DNA of 64,000 nucleotides from Neocallimastix lanati (nom. inval.) (lineage: Eukaryota; Neocallimastigomycota; Neocallimastigomycetes; Neocallimastigales; Neocallimastigaceae). The DNA is taken from positions 1 to 64,000 of the forward strand of contig JACVTC010000216.1 of NCBI GenBank assembly GCA_016946835.1. The letters run 5' to 3'. The stretch's first letter is position 1. Every line of letters begins with the position of its first letter. The position numbers and the translations under genes were made by a program. This document shows positions 1 to 10,040 of the stretch, in pieces. The notes beneath the pieces were generated by a model. That model saw only the letters and a list, made by a program, of their open reading frames with translations, ran no database searches and was not told the origin of the DNA.

Positions 1-316
1 CCCCTAACCCCCTAACCCCTAACCCCTAACCCTAACCCTAACCCCTAACCCTAACCCTAACCCTAACCCCTAACCCCTAACCCTAACCCTAACCCTAACC
101 CCTAACCCTAACCCCTAACCCCTAACCCCTAACCCCTAACCCCTAACCCCTAACCCCTAACCCTAACCCCTAACCCTAACCCCTAACCCTAACCCCTAAC
201 CCCTAACCCCTAACCCCTAACCCTAACCCCTAACCCCTAACCCCTAACCCTAACCCCTAACCCCTAACCCCTAACCCCTAACCCCTAACCCCTAACCCCT
301 AACCCCTACCTAACCC
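1..316. repeat. Telomeric repeat tract (chromosome left end)
   Basis: The window opens with an uninterrupted mixture of CCCTAA and CCCCTAA units, the C-rich strand reading 5' to 3' from the end, so the G-strand would be TTAGGG/TTAGGGG. The two unit types are interspersed, not in blocks. The tract ends in a degenerate unit near 308-316 and passes into AT-rich unique sequence. Orientation and position fit a true chromosome terminus. Confidence 0.97.
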
Positions 317-456
317 CAAAATAATAATAGTCGCTAGAATAGTTTAATAATTAAACTTCTTGAAAATCAATAATGATTTTTCTTAAATTATATATACATT
401 AATAATGTATTAACTATTTTGATTAATTTTATTAAATAAAATTATAACGTTTAAAA

Positions 457-473
457 CCTAACCCTAACCCCTA
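457..473. repeat. Short interstitial telomeric tract
   Basis: About 2.8 telomeric units (CCTAACCCTAACCCCTA) lie about 140 bp inside the terminal array, separated from it by AT-rich DNA. The tract directly abuts the truncated reading frame that starts at 476. It resembles a healed break or a captured telomere end. Confidence 0.85.
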
Positions 474-475
474 GT

Positions 476-820
476 TTTAAAAATGAACCTATAACTTATG
501 AAGATTGTGTTGATCATAATAAATACAAATGGTATTTTGAGAAGATTGATGGTAATACCTATTTTATATCTGCAGCTAAACATAATTTATGTATGAGAGT
601 TATTAAAAATAGGATGACTTTAGGTGAATGTGATGAAAAAGCTATTTTGAAATATATTAAAGCATCAAAATCTATAAAAAGTGGTAATAAATGCCTTAGC
701 GGTATTGATGATAATGATGATCCCTATTCTCAATATGAATTAAAGCTAAGTAGTTGTAATAGACATGATGAAAAGCAAATGTGGGAATTCATATCTGATA
801 TATCCTATATATCAAATTAA
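476..820 (+). pseudogene. Truncated lectin-like (beta-trefoil-type) secreted protein fragment
   Basis: The open frame runs from the interstitial telomeric tract to a TAA at 818-820; its first ATG (593) lies inside the domain, so it is a 5'-truncated gene without signal peptide. The translation matches the lectin-like module of the gene at 2141 along its length: an N-E-P-I-T-Y start, a K-W-Y-x2-K segment, YFISA, a GECDEKAILKY segment, S-x-x-KCLSG and a final Q-M-W-E-F. Spacing of Trp, Cys and the Q-x-W-type ending resembles ricin-B/beta-trefoil carbohydrate-binding folds; that is pattern-based. No CBM18 follows. Probably a dead remnant of a subtelomeric duplication cut by telomere addition. 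Confidence 0.75.
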
Positions 821-1290
821 TGGAATATTATTAATATATTTAGTTGTTTTTATTGCCATAAAAATAAATAATGTTATACAAATATCGTATAATATATATT
901 ACAAAAATAAAAATGAATATTTAATAATAAAAATAGTAGTTCAAAAAATAATAAAAATAATAAAAATTTAGAAAATACGAAATAAAATTATTAAAATATA
1001 AAAATATTAAAAAATAAAAATATAAAATTATGAAAAAAATAAAAATATATAAAAAAATATATATATTTATAATATTATAAAAAATAATAAATAATAATTA
1101 AACGATAAATAAAAATATATATAAATATAAAAATATAAAAATATAAAAATAAACAAATAGATAGTGTTTTAAACTTCTAGAATTTAACTTTAATAAATGA
1201 AATATCAATCATTTCAATTCCAGAATAAATATTAATTTTATTATTTTTATTTTAATATTATTAATCTTGTTTGATTTAGTGTTTTTAAAT

Positions 1291-1321
<31 letters not shown>

Positions 1322-2140
1322 CTTTAAAAAATAAAAAGATATTAAAAAAATAAAAAAAAATAATTTTTAAACTAACAAAAAAAAAAAAAAAAAAGTTACT
1401 AAAACACAATTATAATAAAAAAAAAAATTTAATAAATAAGAAATAAAATCTATTACATGTTAATATTATACTATATACTTAATATATATAATATTTATAT
1501 AAATGGAAGTTAAAAATTAAAGAAATATCTATATATAAAAAAAAAAGATATTTTTTTAAAACTTGATAAAATGTATTGAATAAGTTTTTATTGGAATTCT
1601 AATTTTTTTTTTTTTTTTTTTTAATTTATTATTTTTTTATTATTTTTTTATTTAGTTTTATTTAAATTTTATATATTGACTACAACAATATTTACCAGTA
1701 ATTTAAATGAAATATATTTATTTTAATTAAATTTCAAAAACTTAATTGTTTTGACGTTTGTGTAACTCTACATAAAAAATATCAAATATTAATATTAATA
1801 CTATAAATAAAATAAAAAAAAAAATAATAAAACAAAAAATAATTAATATAATTACTTTTAATATTATGTTCAACTTTATATTATGATAAAAAATCAAGAA
1901 TATTAAATTTTATATAAATTATATATTATTATATTATTTTATATGGCTTACATAATATAATTAATACATTAAAAGCGTATCTCACATAGTAGAAAAATAC
2001 TATTTAAATTTTAACTAATAAAAAATTTTTATAATGAATAAAATCTACTATTCTGTTTTCAATAAAAAATCTAATATTTGATTGTGCTTATAAAATGATT
2101 TTTAAAATTATAAATTTAAAAAAACAAAATTATTATTTAA
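821..2140. other. AT-rich intergenic stretch, no gene seen
   Basis: More than 1.3 kb of very AT-rich DNA with several long A or T runs (near 1290-1316, 1377-1394 and 1602-1622). Open frames here are only homopolymer translations. The stretch upstream of 2141 would hold the promoter of the next gene, but I recognise no specific element. Confidence 0.7.
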
Positions 2141-3087
2141 ATGATTTTAGGAATATTTATTATCGGAATTGTCTTAAATAAAATTATTGCTTTACCTCAA
2201 GAATTAAAAAGCAATAATAAAGCGTCTGTCTGGATATACAATGAATATTTAAATAGCTGTTTATATGCTTCAGGTTATTCAGATGAACCAATAACGTACG
2301 ATTATTGTAATAATAGTATTGACAATAAGTGGTATATTGGTGAAGATGATGATGGCATTTATTTCATGTCTGCTACTGATAAAGAATTTTGTATATCCTA
2401 TGTTGACGATCAAATCAAATTAGCAAAGTGTGACGAAAATGCTATAATGAAATATGATGAAGTATCAAAATTTATCAAAAGTGATAATATGTGCGTAAGT
2501 GCTATTGATGATTTAAGTGATGAAGAATTTTTAAGGTTAACTAAATGTGATAGACATAACAAAAAAATATTTTGGGAAATATCATATAAAAAACCTACAA
2601 AAAAAATTAATACCACAACCACGACTACTACTACTACAACAATAAATCCTACTCCAACATCTAAACCAATGTGGATATACAATGAATATACTGAGAAATG
2701 TTTATATGCTCCTGATTATGAAGATGAAATTCCAACTTATGAAAAATGCGATAATACAGATAACTATCAATGGTATGTTGTAAGTACTAAAGGGGGAACT
2801 TTCTTCAAATCAAAAAGTAATTTGGATTTATGTTTAAGAGTTTCTAATAATGATAATTCTAAAATAATGATGGGTGAGTGTGATACAAATGCTATTTTGC
2901 GTTATCGTAGAAATGATGGAACTATCACTAGTAAATTATCCGAAAGTTTATGTCTTGGAAATTCTATCAGTTCTTCTATCAAAGTTGCAGCAAAAATAAG
3001 AAATAAGGTAAAACTTTATGATTGTGATGATGAAATTAATGAAGATCAGATTTGGATGATGCTAAATTCAAACCCTGCCAAAAAGTT

Positions 3088-3126
<39 letters not shown>

Positions 3127-3589
3127 AACTACTACTACTACTATTAATATTACTACTACTACAAAATCTCCATCCCCTACTATAGATACTAAGTATCGTT
3201 GCGGAAAAGATTTTAATAATAAATCATGTTCTAAAGGTGAATGTTGTAGTAAATATGGTTATTGTGGAACTTCGATAGACCATTGTGGTACTGGATGTCA
3301 AGCCAGTTATGGTAGATGTAATGATGGCGGTCGTTGTGGCACTGATTATGGAAAATGTCTTAATGATAAACAATGTTGTAGTTAATTTGGCTATTGTGAC
3401 ATTTCGGATGCTCATTGTGGACCAAAATGTCAAAGTAAATTTGGATTATGCTACGGCTCTGACGATAGATGTGGTGAACAATATGGTAGGTGTAAAGGTA
3501 ATAAATGCTGCAGTAAATGGGGTTATTGCGGTACATCCAGTGATCATTGTAAAAAGGGATGCCAACCAAAGTATGGTTTATGCAAATAA
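2141..3589 (+). pseudogene. Secreted lectin-like/CBM18 chitin-binding protein, interrupted by one in-frame stop
   Basis: The ATG at 2141 starts a hydrophobic leader (about residues 1-18), then two related lectin-like modules (about residues 28-145 and 175-308), each followed by a Thr-rich linker. Two further features follow: a CBM18 module with the hevein pattern CCSKYGYCG near 3240-3270, and more CBM18 modules to the end. The frame stops at 3383-3385 (TAA) inside the second CBM18, exactly where other copies have Lys (CCS-K-x-GYC). Beyond it the same frame continues through the rest of that module and a complete third (CCSKWGYCG) to TAA at 3587-3589. The change is equivalent to AAA to TAA. 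CBM18 binds chitin or GlcNAc polymers, so a wall-associated or extracellular role is likely. It could be a pseudogene, a natural truncation, or a base-call error. Confidence 0.85.
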
Positions 3590-3968
3590 AAATTTAATTA
3601 GTTTGATAAATAAATTTTAAATCTTTACTTATTAAAGTTTCACAAAAATGATCTATTATATAAAAATAAATATAATTCTATCTATTAAAAGCAATAAAAA
3701 ATAAAAATTAAATATAATACAAAAAAAATTATATTAAATAAAAAATTAAAACAGTATAATAAAAAATAAAAGTTAAAATAAAAAAAAAAAAATTATAATT
3801 TATTAAATATAAATTATAATTATAACAATAGATTCCATAGATATTTTAGATAGAGTATTTTTGGACTATTACCTAATAAATTTATAAAAATAATTTTATA
3901 AAAGTCAAAAAAAGTAATAAATAAATAAATCAATAAAATAAGTAAAAATAAATTATAAAAATGAAATA

Positions 3969-4004
<36 letters not shown>

Positions 4005-5017
4005 AAAGAAATTGATAATTTTTAAAAAAAATTTGAATAAAACAAAATTAATATTAAATGCTAAAATAGTAAAAGATTTTTTTAAAAATTTAAATTCTTG
4101 TTTTTTTTTTTTTAAAATAGAAAAATTTATTTATTTGTAATTAATATTTTTATTTTAAAATAAAAAATAAATTAAATAATATTAATAATAATTTTTAAAA
4201 TAAAAAAACTTTTTTCTTAAAGATATTTATTCTCTAAAAAATCTAAATTAAATTTTTTTAATATAATATTTATTATATTGATTTAAAATTTAATTTTTTT
4301 TTTTTAGGCATGAATAAGTCAAATAATAATTTATATTATGGATCATAAATTTATTTTTCTTTAAACAAAAAAAAATTTAATTTATTGCTATAAATTTATT
4401 TAATAGTTACACAATATATAATCAAATAATTTTAGTTTTTTTGAATTTGTTAAGATATACTCTCAATATATATATATTTTTATATACAATTTTTTTTTTT
4501 AAAAAACATAATACATTAAATAATTATAATATTTTTCAAATTGGGTAAACATTTATATTGTTATAAATGAGTTAAAGAAAAATTAATTATTAAAAGACTA
4601 TTTAATATTTTTATTAAAATAAAAAAAAAAATAAATAAATAAAATTAATTCAATATATATTATTTAAATAATAATTATTTAGAAAAAAATTTATTTTAAT
4701 AATAATATAAATAATAATATATAATATTACATTAATTTAAATATTTTATTTTATTTTATATTCACACTAAAACATTGGACTGTAATGCATTATTAAATAT
4801 ATATTATTAATCTACAATTATTAAAGTTTCCATATATATTTTCTATATATTATTAGCCTATTATTAAAAATATATATTTTAATTTAATTTCTAACCTGTA
4901 TTACTAATTTTAAGTTTGTTAATATACGTTCAAATGATTCTTATTATTGCATATAATAATATATAAATTTATGTATCAATATAATAATTTATTTCTATAT
5001 AACATTTAATTTTAATC
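3590..5017. other. AT-rich intergenic stretch, no gene seen
   Basis: Composition is almost entirely A/T with poly-A around 3975-4002. I see no open frame with natural codon content. This is the left boundary of the virus-like island; no terminal repeat or integrase relic is visible. Confidence 0.6.
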
Positions 5018-7468
5018 ATGTATTTAAAGTTTAATTTATATACAGATGAAGAATTTGAAAAGGAAACGATCCTTATTAAAAATAAGAATGAATTAACGGA
5101 TAATACAACATCATTTACTCTCAATCCTCAATTACCATGTAAACAATGTAAATCAATGATAGATTGTCCAGGACACACGGGAAGAATACCACTTTATTAC
5201 AGAATTGTTCATCCTGTATTTGTAAACATATTATGTAAAGAAATAAGTCATATTTGTCCAATTTGTAAAAAATATGATCCTTTACTTTCCCCTAATAACC
5301 CCTGTTGCGTAAAACGTGTAGTTGCTACAACATTTTCATATCATAAAGTTAAATCGGAGGAAGTCACATCCAATAAATCCAAGTATTTCAAAAATTTTGA
5401 AAAAGAGTCAAAGAATATTTCAGAATATTCTTTCACTTTTGGTAGGGAAACATTATCTATCGAGCAAATGTACGAAGAAATTCGTTCTGCAAATTTTTCA
5501 AAAAATCCAGAGCTACAAAATCATTTACTTAATGTGTTTATAAAAAATATTCCAGTTTTACCAATCAATATGAGACCATCTATTCTAGATTCTAGCAACA
5601 CTACGATTCATAATAACGTAACAACATTATATCAACGTGTATTAGATCTCAACTACCAATATCACAATGGAAATTTAATTAAGTCCGTCTATATTGTACG
5701 TGCGTATAATTTATACAAGAAAATTTTAGGTATTCGTAGTAAAAACGATTCGGTTGAGGATGCTAATAGAAATTATATTAAACAGATGTTATCAGGAAAA
5801 AATGGTATTTTCCGAAGTATGTGTTTAGCTAAGCGTCAAAATTTTTGTCTTCGAAGTGTTATCGTGCCAAATATTGATATCCCTTTAGATGTAGTATTAA
5901 TTCCTAAAGTCTTTACTGATTCCTTAATTCCCTACGGGTATAAAACCAATGACTTTGTTATCATCAATAGACAACCTACACTTCAAACTACTTCAATCTT
6001 AGCCGTTCATTCTCGTCCAAGTAACTGTCGAACCATTCAGATCAATCCACTTATTGCTAATGTCTTTCAAGCGGATTTTGACGGTGACGAAATGAACATT
6101 TTTTGGTTACCGGGTGAAGAAGCTAAAGAAGAGTTGGCCACAAAATTAAATATTGCAAATAATATCCGGTCATTTAAAAATGCTTCTATTATGATCAAAT
6201 TTATACAAGATACTTTAACCGGAATTTATAATATGACACGTAATAAAGAAATTATTGATATTGATATTGTTAAAAGAATGCTCGATAAATTGGGCATTCC
6301 CGATAATGATTGGAAAAAATTTTGTAAATACTACAAATCGCGTATGAATAGTACAGATATCCCATATGCTCACCTGTTATCTTTATTACTTCCTAGAACG
6401 CTTACTTTACATGATCATGAAGGTAATCTGATCGTAGATAAAGGAATATTACTAGGTGTTATCAGTGATAAAAATCAAACTATTTTACTTAATGCTATTT
6501 CAAATTACGGTAATGAATTCTATTTAAAATTTATGTGGGATGTTCAACGCATGGTTCATGTATATAATCTTACTCATGTTATCACTATTTCTATTGCTGA
6601 TTGTATGGTAAATGATAAATTAAGAGAATCATATCTTCCCATAACCGATAGTATCTTAAATAAAATGGATCCTATACCTGTACTAAATCTTGACTCATTG
6701 ATAGAAAATCAAAATAAATTTGAAAATTACAACGAGTTTAAGAATCAAGTTTTTCGCAAATATTGTGACCTTACAGAATTAGTGGAATCCATCGATAATA
6801 ATTTAACTAATATCATTAACAGTGGATCTAAAGGAAATGTGGATAATGTTATTCAAATATTGATGTCGGTTGGCGTTCAAGCTATTTTACCAGTTTGTTA
6901 TATTAAAAGTTCCTATTCCGAAGGATTGATAATCATAATAAATAATTTAATGTTTAGTATTTCAGAAAACTTTCATGTAGAATATATTTGTCAAACAAAG
7001 GCCGATAATCATATGGTATTAGATTGTGAATACCTCGATAATATATTAATTCCGTTTGACTTAATTTATTATAATAATGAAGATTTGAGACATAAATCTT
7101 ATTCTGATAGAATAAATATTCTGAACGCTATTAACTTTGAAGATTTCAATAACAAAATAATTAAAAAAAATATTACTAAATGTTCCACTTTTTCCGATTT
7201 ACAAAATTTCATAATTTCGTTTAATAAATTTGACAATCCATCTATACCAAATGACGGTATCATTATTACAAATGGACAATCATCCTATTACGACAATATA
7301 AAAGTTTATAAAATTAAAACTAGAAATACAGTAGATCTACGATTTAATGGAAGATACTTTTATGCTAGAGATCATTTAATTAAAAAATCAACAGTAAATT
7401 TACCATTTTCGGAATATAAAGAAGTGTGCCTACACCATCATAAACATAAAAAATTTTATTTAACATAA
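5018..7468 (+). CDS. Virus-like DNA-directed RNA polymerase largest-subunit (RPB1-like) fragment or short form
   Basis: An 816-residue open frame from ATG 5018 aligns by motif with the beta'/RPB1 family. It has an N-terminal zinc site (C41, C44, C50, H53 in a C-x2-C-x5-CPGH pattern) and a second Cys group (C80, C83, C96, C97). It also has the F-R-x-M-C-L-x-KR block, R-Q-P-T-L near residue 318, and the metal-binding DFDGD at residues 353-357 with following E-M-N. An SGSKG funnel motif lies near residue 602. Cellular and most viral homologues are far longer. Here the bridge-helix/trigger-loop part is only faintly recognisable (SYSEGL) and the downstream jaw and C-terminal regions are missing. 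The style, with an adjacent cap methyltransferase, resembles nucleocytoplasmic large DNA virus genes better than host RPB1. Base composition is less AT-rich than the flanks. Inference: an endogenous viral fragment still open over 2.4 kb. Confidence 0.85.
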   Translation: MYLKFNLYTDEEFEKETILIKNKNELTDNTTSFTLNPQLPCKQCKSMIDCPGHTGRIPLYYRIVHPVFVNILCKEISHICPICKKYDPLLSPNNPCCVKRVVATTFSYHKVKSEEVTSNKSKYFKNFEKESKNISEYSFTFGRETLSIEQMYEEIRSANFSKNPELQNHLLNVFIKNIPVLPINMRPSILDSSNTTIHNNVTTLYQRVLDLNYQYHNGNLIKSVYIVRAYNLYKKILGIRSKNDSVEDANRNYIKQMLSGKNGIFRSMCLAKRQNFCLRSVIVPNIDIPLDVVLIPKVFTDSLIPYGYKTNDFVIINRQPTLQTTSILAVHSRPSNCRTIQINPLIANVFQADFDGDEMNIFWLPGEEAKEELATKLNIANNIRSFKNASIMIKFIQDTLTGIYNMTRNKEIIDIDIVKRMLDKLGIPDNDWKKFCKYYKSRMNSTDIPYAHLLSLLLPRTLTLHDHEGNLIVDKGILLGVISDKNQTILLNAISNYGNEFYLKFMWDVQRMVHVYNLTHVITISIADCMVNDKLRESYLPITDSILNKMDPIPVLNLDSLIENQNKFENYNEFKNQVFRKYCDLTELVESIDNNLTNIINSGSKGNVDNVIQILMSVGVQAILPVCYIKSSYSEGLIIIINNLMFSISENFHVEYICQTKADNHMVLDCEYLDNILIPFDLIYYNNEDLRHKSYSDRINILNAINFEDFNNKIIKKNITKCSTFSDLQNFIISFNKFDNPSIPNDGIIITNGQSSYYDNIKVYKIKTRNTVDLRFNGRYFYARDHLIKKSTVNLPFSEYKEVCLHHHKHKKFYLT

Positions 7469-7604
7469 AATATGAAAGATCTTCCAAATTATAAAAATAA
7501 TAATAGAAATAATAATAAAATAATAATAATAAAACTAGTACAGAAATAACTGATAATAAATTTTATTGTTATTATTATCGTAAACAAGTAGAAATGATTA
7601 ATGA

Positions 7605-8537
7605 TGTACAACTAAAATACGTGTTGTTACTTATCATTTAGTCAGAGAAAAAAAAGTCCCATTCATTGTGGAAATTAATTTAGACAACAATTCATTCGTT
7701 AAAGAGCGGAAAGACAAATATACTTCTAATAGCATAAACACCTTTAATAATATATTAATTACTTCCTACCAAAAAGTAAATCTTGAAATATTTACACCTT
7801 CTTCAACTGTTTTAATGCGTAAATATCACAATATCATTAAGCAAAATATTCTTCATAAATACAAAGGTAATCTATTAGATATAGGAACAGGAAATGGTGG
7901 TGATCTTCACAAGTGGAAAAATTTCCGCAAAATTGTTTGTGTCGAACCTGACCATGAAAAAATAAAAGTTTTGAAAGAACGTATATCTAAATCTGAAATT
8001 CGTAATCGTATCTCAATACTTCGAAATACTATCCAGAATGTAGAATTAAAAGATATTTATGATGTCGCTACTTGCTTTTTCGCTCTAAATGATTTCACCT
8101 ACACTAATATTTCTGGGATGCTCGGTAATATATCTAAAAATATAAATGGAATTTTTTGCTTAATATTTTTTGATTACAATTTATTTTCAGAAGATATTGA
8201 TTCATCCTCCATCACTTATAAACAATGTATCCAAACAGAAATTAACCAATTTAATGATATAATAGATAGGACTTCATACATTTATTTATTAAGTTCACTT
8301 AGATATGCTCATTCAGAATGTGATAATATTATGTATATCAATATTACAGATTCTTATGTCATTAATCATAATGAATACGCTATTAATAGTATACGAGTTA
8401 AAGAAATATTTGGGAAGTATGGATTTAAACTTTTAAATGAATATAATATTGATCTTTTTCCATTTCTTGATAAGTCCCAAAATTCATATACTTCAAATAT
8501 AAAGGTTATTGAATTTTCAAATATTAACGTATTATAA
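7605..8537 (+). CDS. Virus-like mRNA cap guanine-N7 methyltransferase (5'-truncated capping enzyme)
   Basis: The frame is open from 7605 to TAA 8535-8537. There is no ATG before 7815, so the 7668 GTG is not a credible eukaryotic start and the coding signal clearly begins upstream. The core has the SAM-binding motif LLDIGTGNGGDLHKW (about 7872-7916), preceded by an MRKYHN segment, then an acidic EPD strand end. An H-N-E-Y-A-x-N segment lies near the end, where viral cap methyltransferases have their substrate-side motif. These match the methyltransferase domain of large DNA virus capping enzymes, normally fused to triphosphatase and guanylyltransferase domains. Upstream, a V-P-F-I-V-E-I-N strand and a piece in another frame (about 7548-7618) may be decayed triphosphatase sequence. 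No guanylyltransferase KxDG motif is seen. Likely a viral relic with an intact methyltransferase core. Confidence 0.8.
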   Translation, partial: CTTKIRVVTYHLVREKKVPFIVEINLDNNSFVKERKDKYTSNSINTFNNILITSYQKVNLEIFTPSSTVLMRKYHNIIKQNILHKYKGNLLDIGTGNGGDLHKWKNFRKIVCVEPDHEKIKVLKERISKSEIRNRISILRNTIQNVELKDIYDVATCFFALNDFTYTNISGMLGNISKNINGIFCLIFFDYNLFSEDIDSSSITYKQCIQTEINQFNDIIDRTSYIYLLSSLRYAHSECDNIMYINITDSYVINHNEYAINSIRVKEIFGKYGFKLLNEYNIDLFPFLDKSQNSYTSNIKVIEFSNINVL

Positions 8538-9027
8538 ATATTTATTTTAATAATATTTTATTTTATTTTTAATTTTTTTTAAAAATATAATTTTAATATA
8601 CATATATTCATAAAATATTTTCTTATAATTATCTTTTTTTTTTTAAAAAATTAAAAAATATTAAAAAATTATCAAAATTAAAAAAAAAAAAAAAAATAAA
8701 TATGTAAATTAAACATTTAATAATATATTATAGTTTATATTATCATGATTATAATAATTATTATTTATTAAAAAAGAAGAAAAAAATTATTTTAAAATTT
8801 ATTAAATTTTATACATATAACTATATATTTTATAATATAAAAATAAATAGTACAATAAATATAAATCATATTTAAAAAAATAAATTATAAAAATAAATAA
8901 TACAATAAATATAAATCATATTTAAAAAAATAAATTATAAAAATATATTAGATTGAATTTTATAGTTCAAGATTTAAAAATTTTAAAGAGAAAAATGTAT
9001 TATTTTATATTAATGTTTTTTCAATAA
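8538..9027. other. AT-rich spacer with a 50-bp tandem duplication
   Basis: No gene is seen. A unit containing TACAATAAATATAAATCAT occurs at about 8851 and again at 8901 (period 50 bp), spanning roughly 8830-8945. The remainder is A/T with poly-A runs. Confidence 0.7.
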
Positions 9028-9188
9028 AGCAGTCAAACGGAAACAATATCCGCCTATGCGAAAGAATACCGTGGTATTATGGCTACCTTAATATTCACAT
9101 ACTTTGAAAAGAATAAAGAGTGGTCCTTACAGGAATTAAAAATAAATAATATATATATATTTATCGACAATCAATTAATTTTTTTATA
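9028..9188 (+). pseudogene. Short coding-like remnant, identity uncertain
   Basis: A 53-codon open stretch without a start ATG stands out by higher GC and ordinary codon use against the surrounding A/T. It reads S-Q-T-E-T-I-S-A-Y-A then M-A-T-L-I-F-T-Y-F-E and W-S-L-Q-E-L-K. The spacing of the last two blocks loosely recalls the cullin segment before its winged-helix domain, but this is weak. It lies just right of the viral island, so it could belong to that insertion or be a separate host relic. Confidence 0.35.
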
Positions 9189-9542
9189 AGCAATCATGGG
9201 ACAAAGTTGAATAAAATAAAATAGAGTTAAAAAAAAAAATAAAAATAAGTATTAAAAATAAATAATTGAATGTAATTATTTTTTTTTTTCAATATTTATT
9301 ATATATTATTTTTATTAAATATTAAATATTAACGATATTATACTTTTAAAAAAATGTATTATTTAATTATTATGTGTATAATAATATTTATTTATAATTA
9401 TAATATTAATTTTTAAAAATCATAATTAAGAGCAATTTAATAGTTAGATTTATTGACTTAAAGATTCTAATTTATTATAAACTTAATAGAAATTTTTAGA
9501 TTCCAATTTATTATAAACTTAATAGTAAGTTTTAACTAATAA
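9189..9542. other. AT-rich spacer
   Basis: Nothing gene-like is seen. A short direct repeat of about 20 bp (ATTCTAATTTATTATAAACT-like) occurs near 9465 and 9500. Confidence 0.6.
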
Positions 9543-10040
9543 TTACCAACATTTACCGTATCTTGATTGGCATCCAGAATCACAGTAGACACTAGTTTAC
9601 CACAATATCCATATTTACTACAATAATAATTACGTTTACACAAATATATTCCATCCTTCTTAGAGCCACACTTATCACTAGATAATATAGTTGGCATACT
9701 TTGTTTTTTTGAAGTAGTTTTTGTTTTTTTTCTGTTTTTCTTCCAATTCTCTTCTAATGTCGTCATAAATAGGATTGGTTTCCATTTCTTTTCTCATTTC
9801 ATCATAGATTGGATTAGTTTCCAATTCTTTTCTCATATCATCATAGATAGGGCTATTTTCCATTTCTTTTCTCATGTTCTCAAAAATTTTTGAATTAAAG
9901 TCACTATCCGAATATGATTTTTTAGTTAATTTATTTTTATATTCTTCATTAAAGTTACCTTCAGCATTAGATGGTAAGTTAATACAATAAATAGTATTAA
10001 TAGCTAATAGAAATGAAAATAAAAACTTTAAAAAGTTCAT
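9543..10040 (-). pseudogene. Secreted protein with 13-residue repeats and C-terminal CBM18, two frameshifts
   Basis: Starting from ATG at 10040 (minus strand) there is a clear signal peptide (MNFLKFLFSFLLAINTIYC). A 13-residue repeat follows, seen as MRKEMENSPIYDD, MRKELETNPIYDE and MRKEMETNPIYDD, plus a partial fourth. The first frame ends at 9678, but past an A-rich run near 9720-9735 the adjacent frame continues into a CBM18 (CCGS-like start, YYCSKYGYCG). A second one-base loss near 9590 shifts out of frame the module's last part, which ends C-x3-C-x5-GKCW then TAA at 9543-9545. Together the pieces make one protein of about 165 residues. CBM18 suggests chitin binding at the cell surface; the repeat is highly charged and probably helical. 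Either a recent pseudogene or two homopolymer sequencing errors. Confidence 0.8.

Noticed and set aside
1209-1409. Minus-strand open frame of 66 codons
   Set aside because: It is a translation of poly-A/poly-T tracts (Phe runs) without natural protein composition.
5018-7468. Host nuclear RPB1 gene fragment
   Set aside because: It starts at a natural-looking N-terminus, lacks introns and typical host spacing, and sits beside a viral-type cap methyltransferase; a viral source fits better, though trees are needed.
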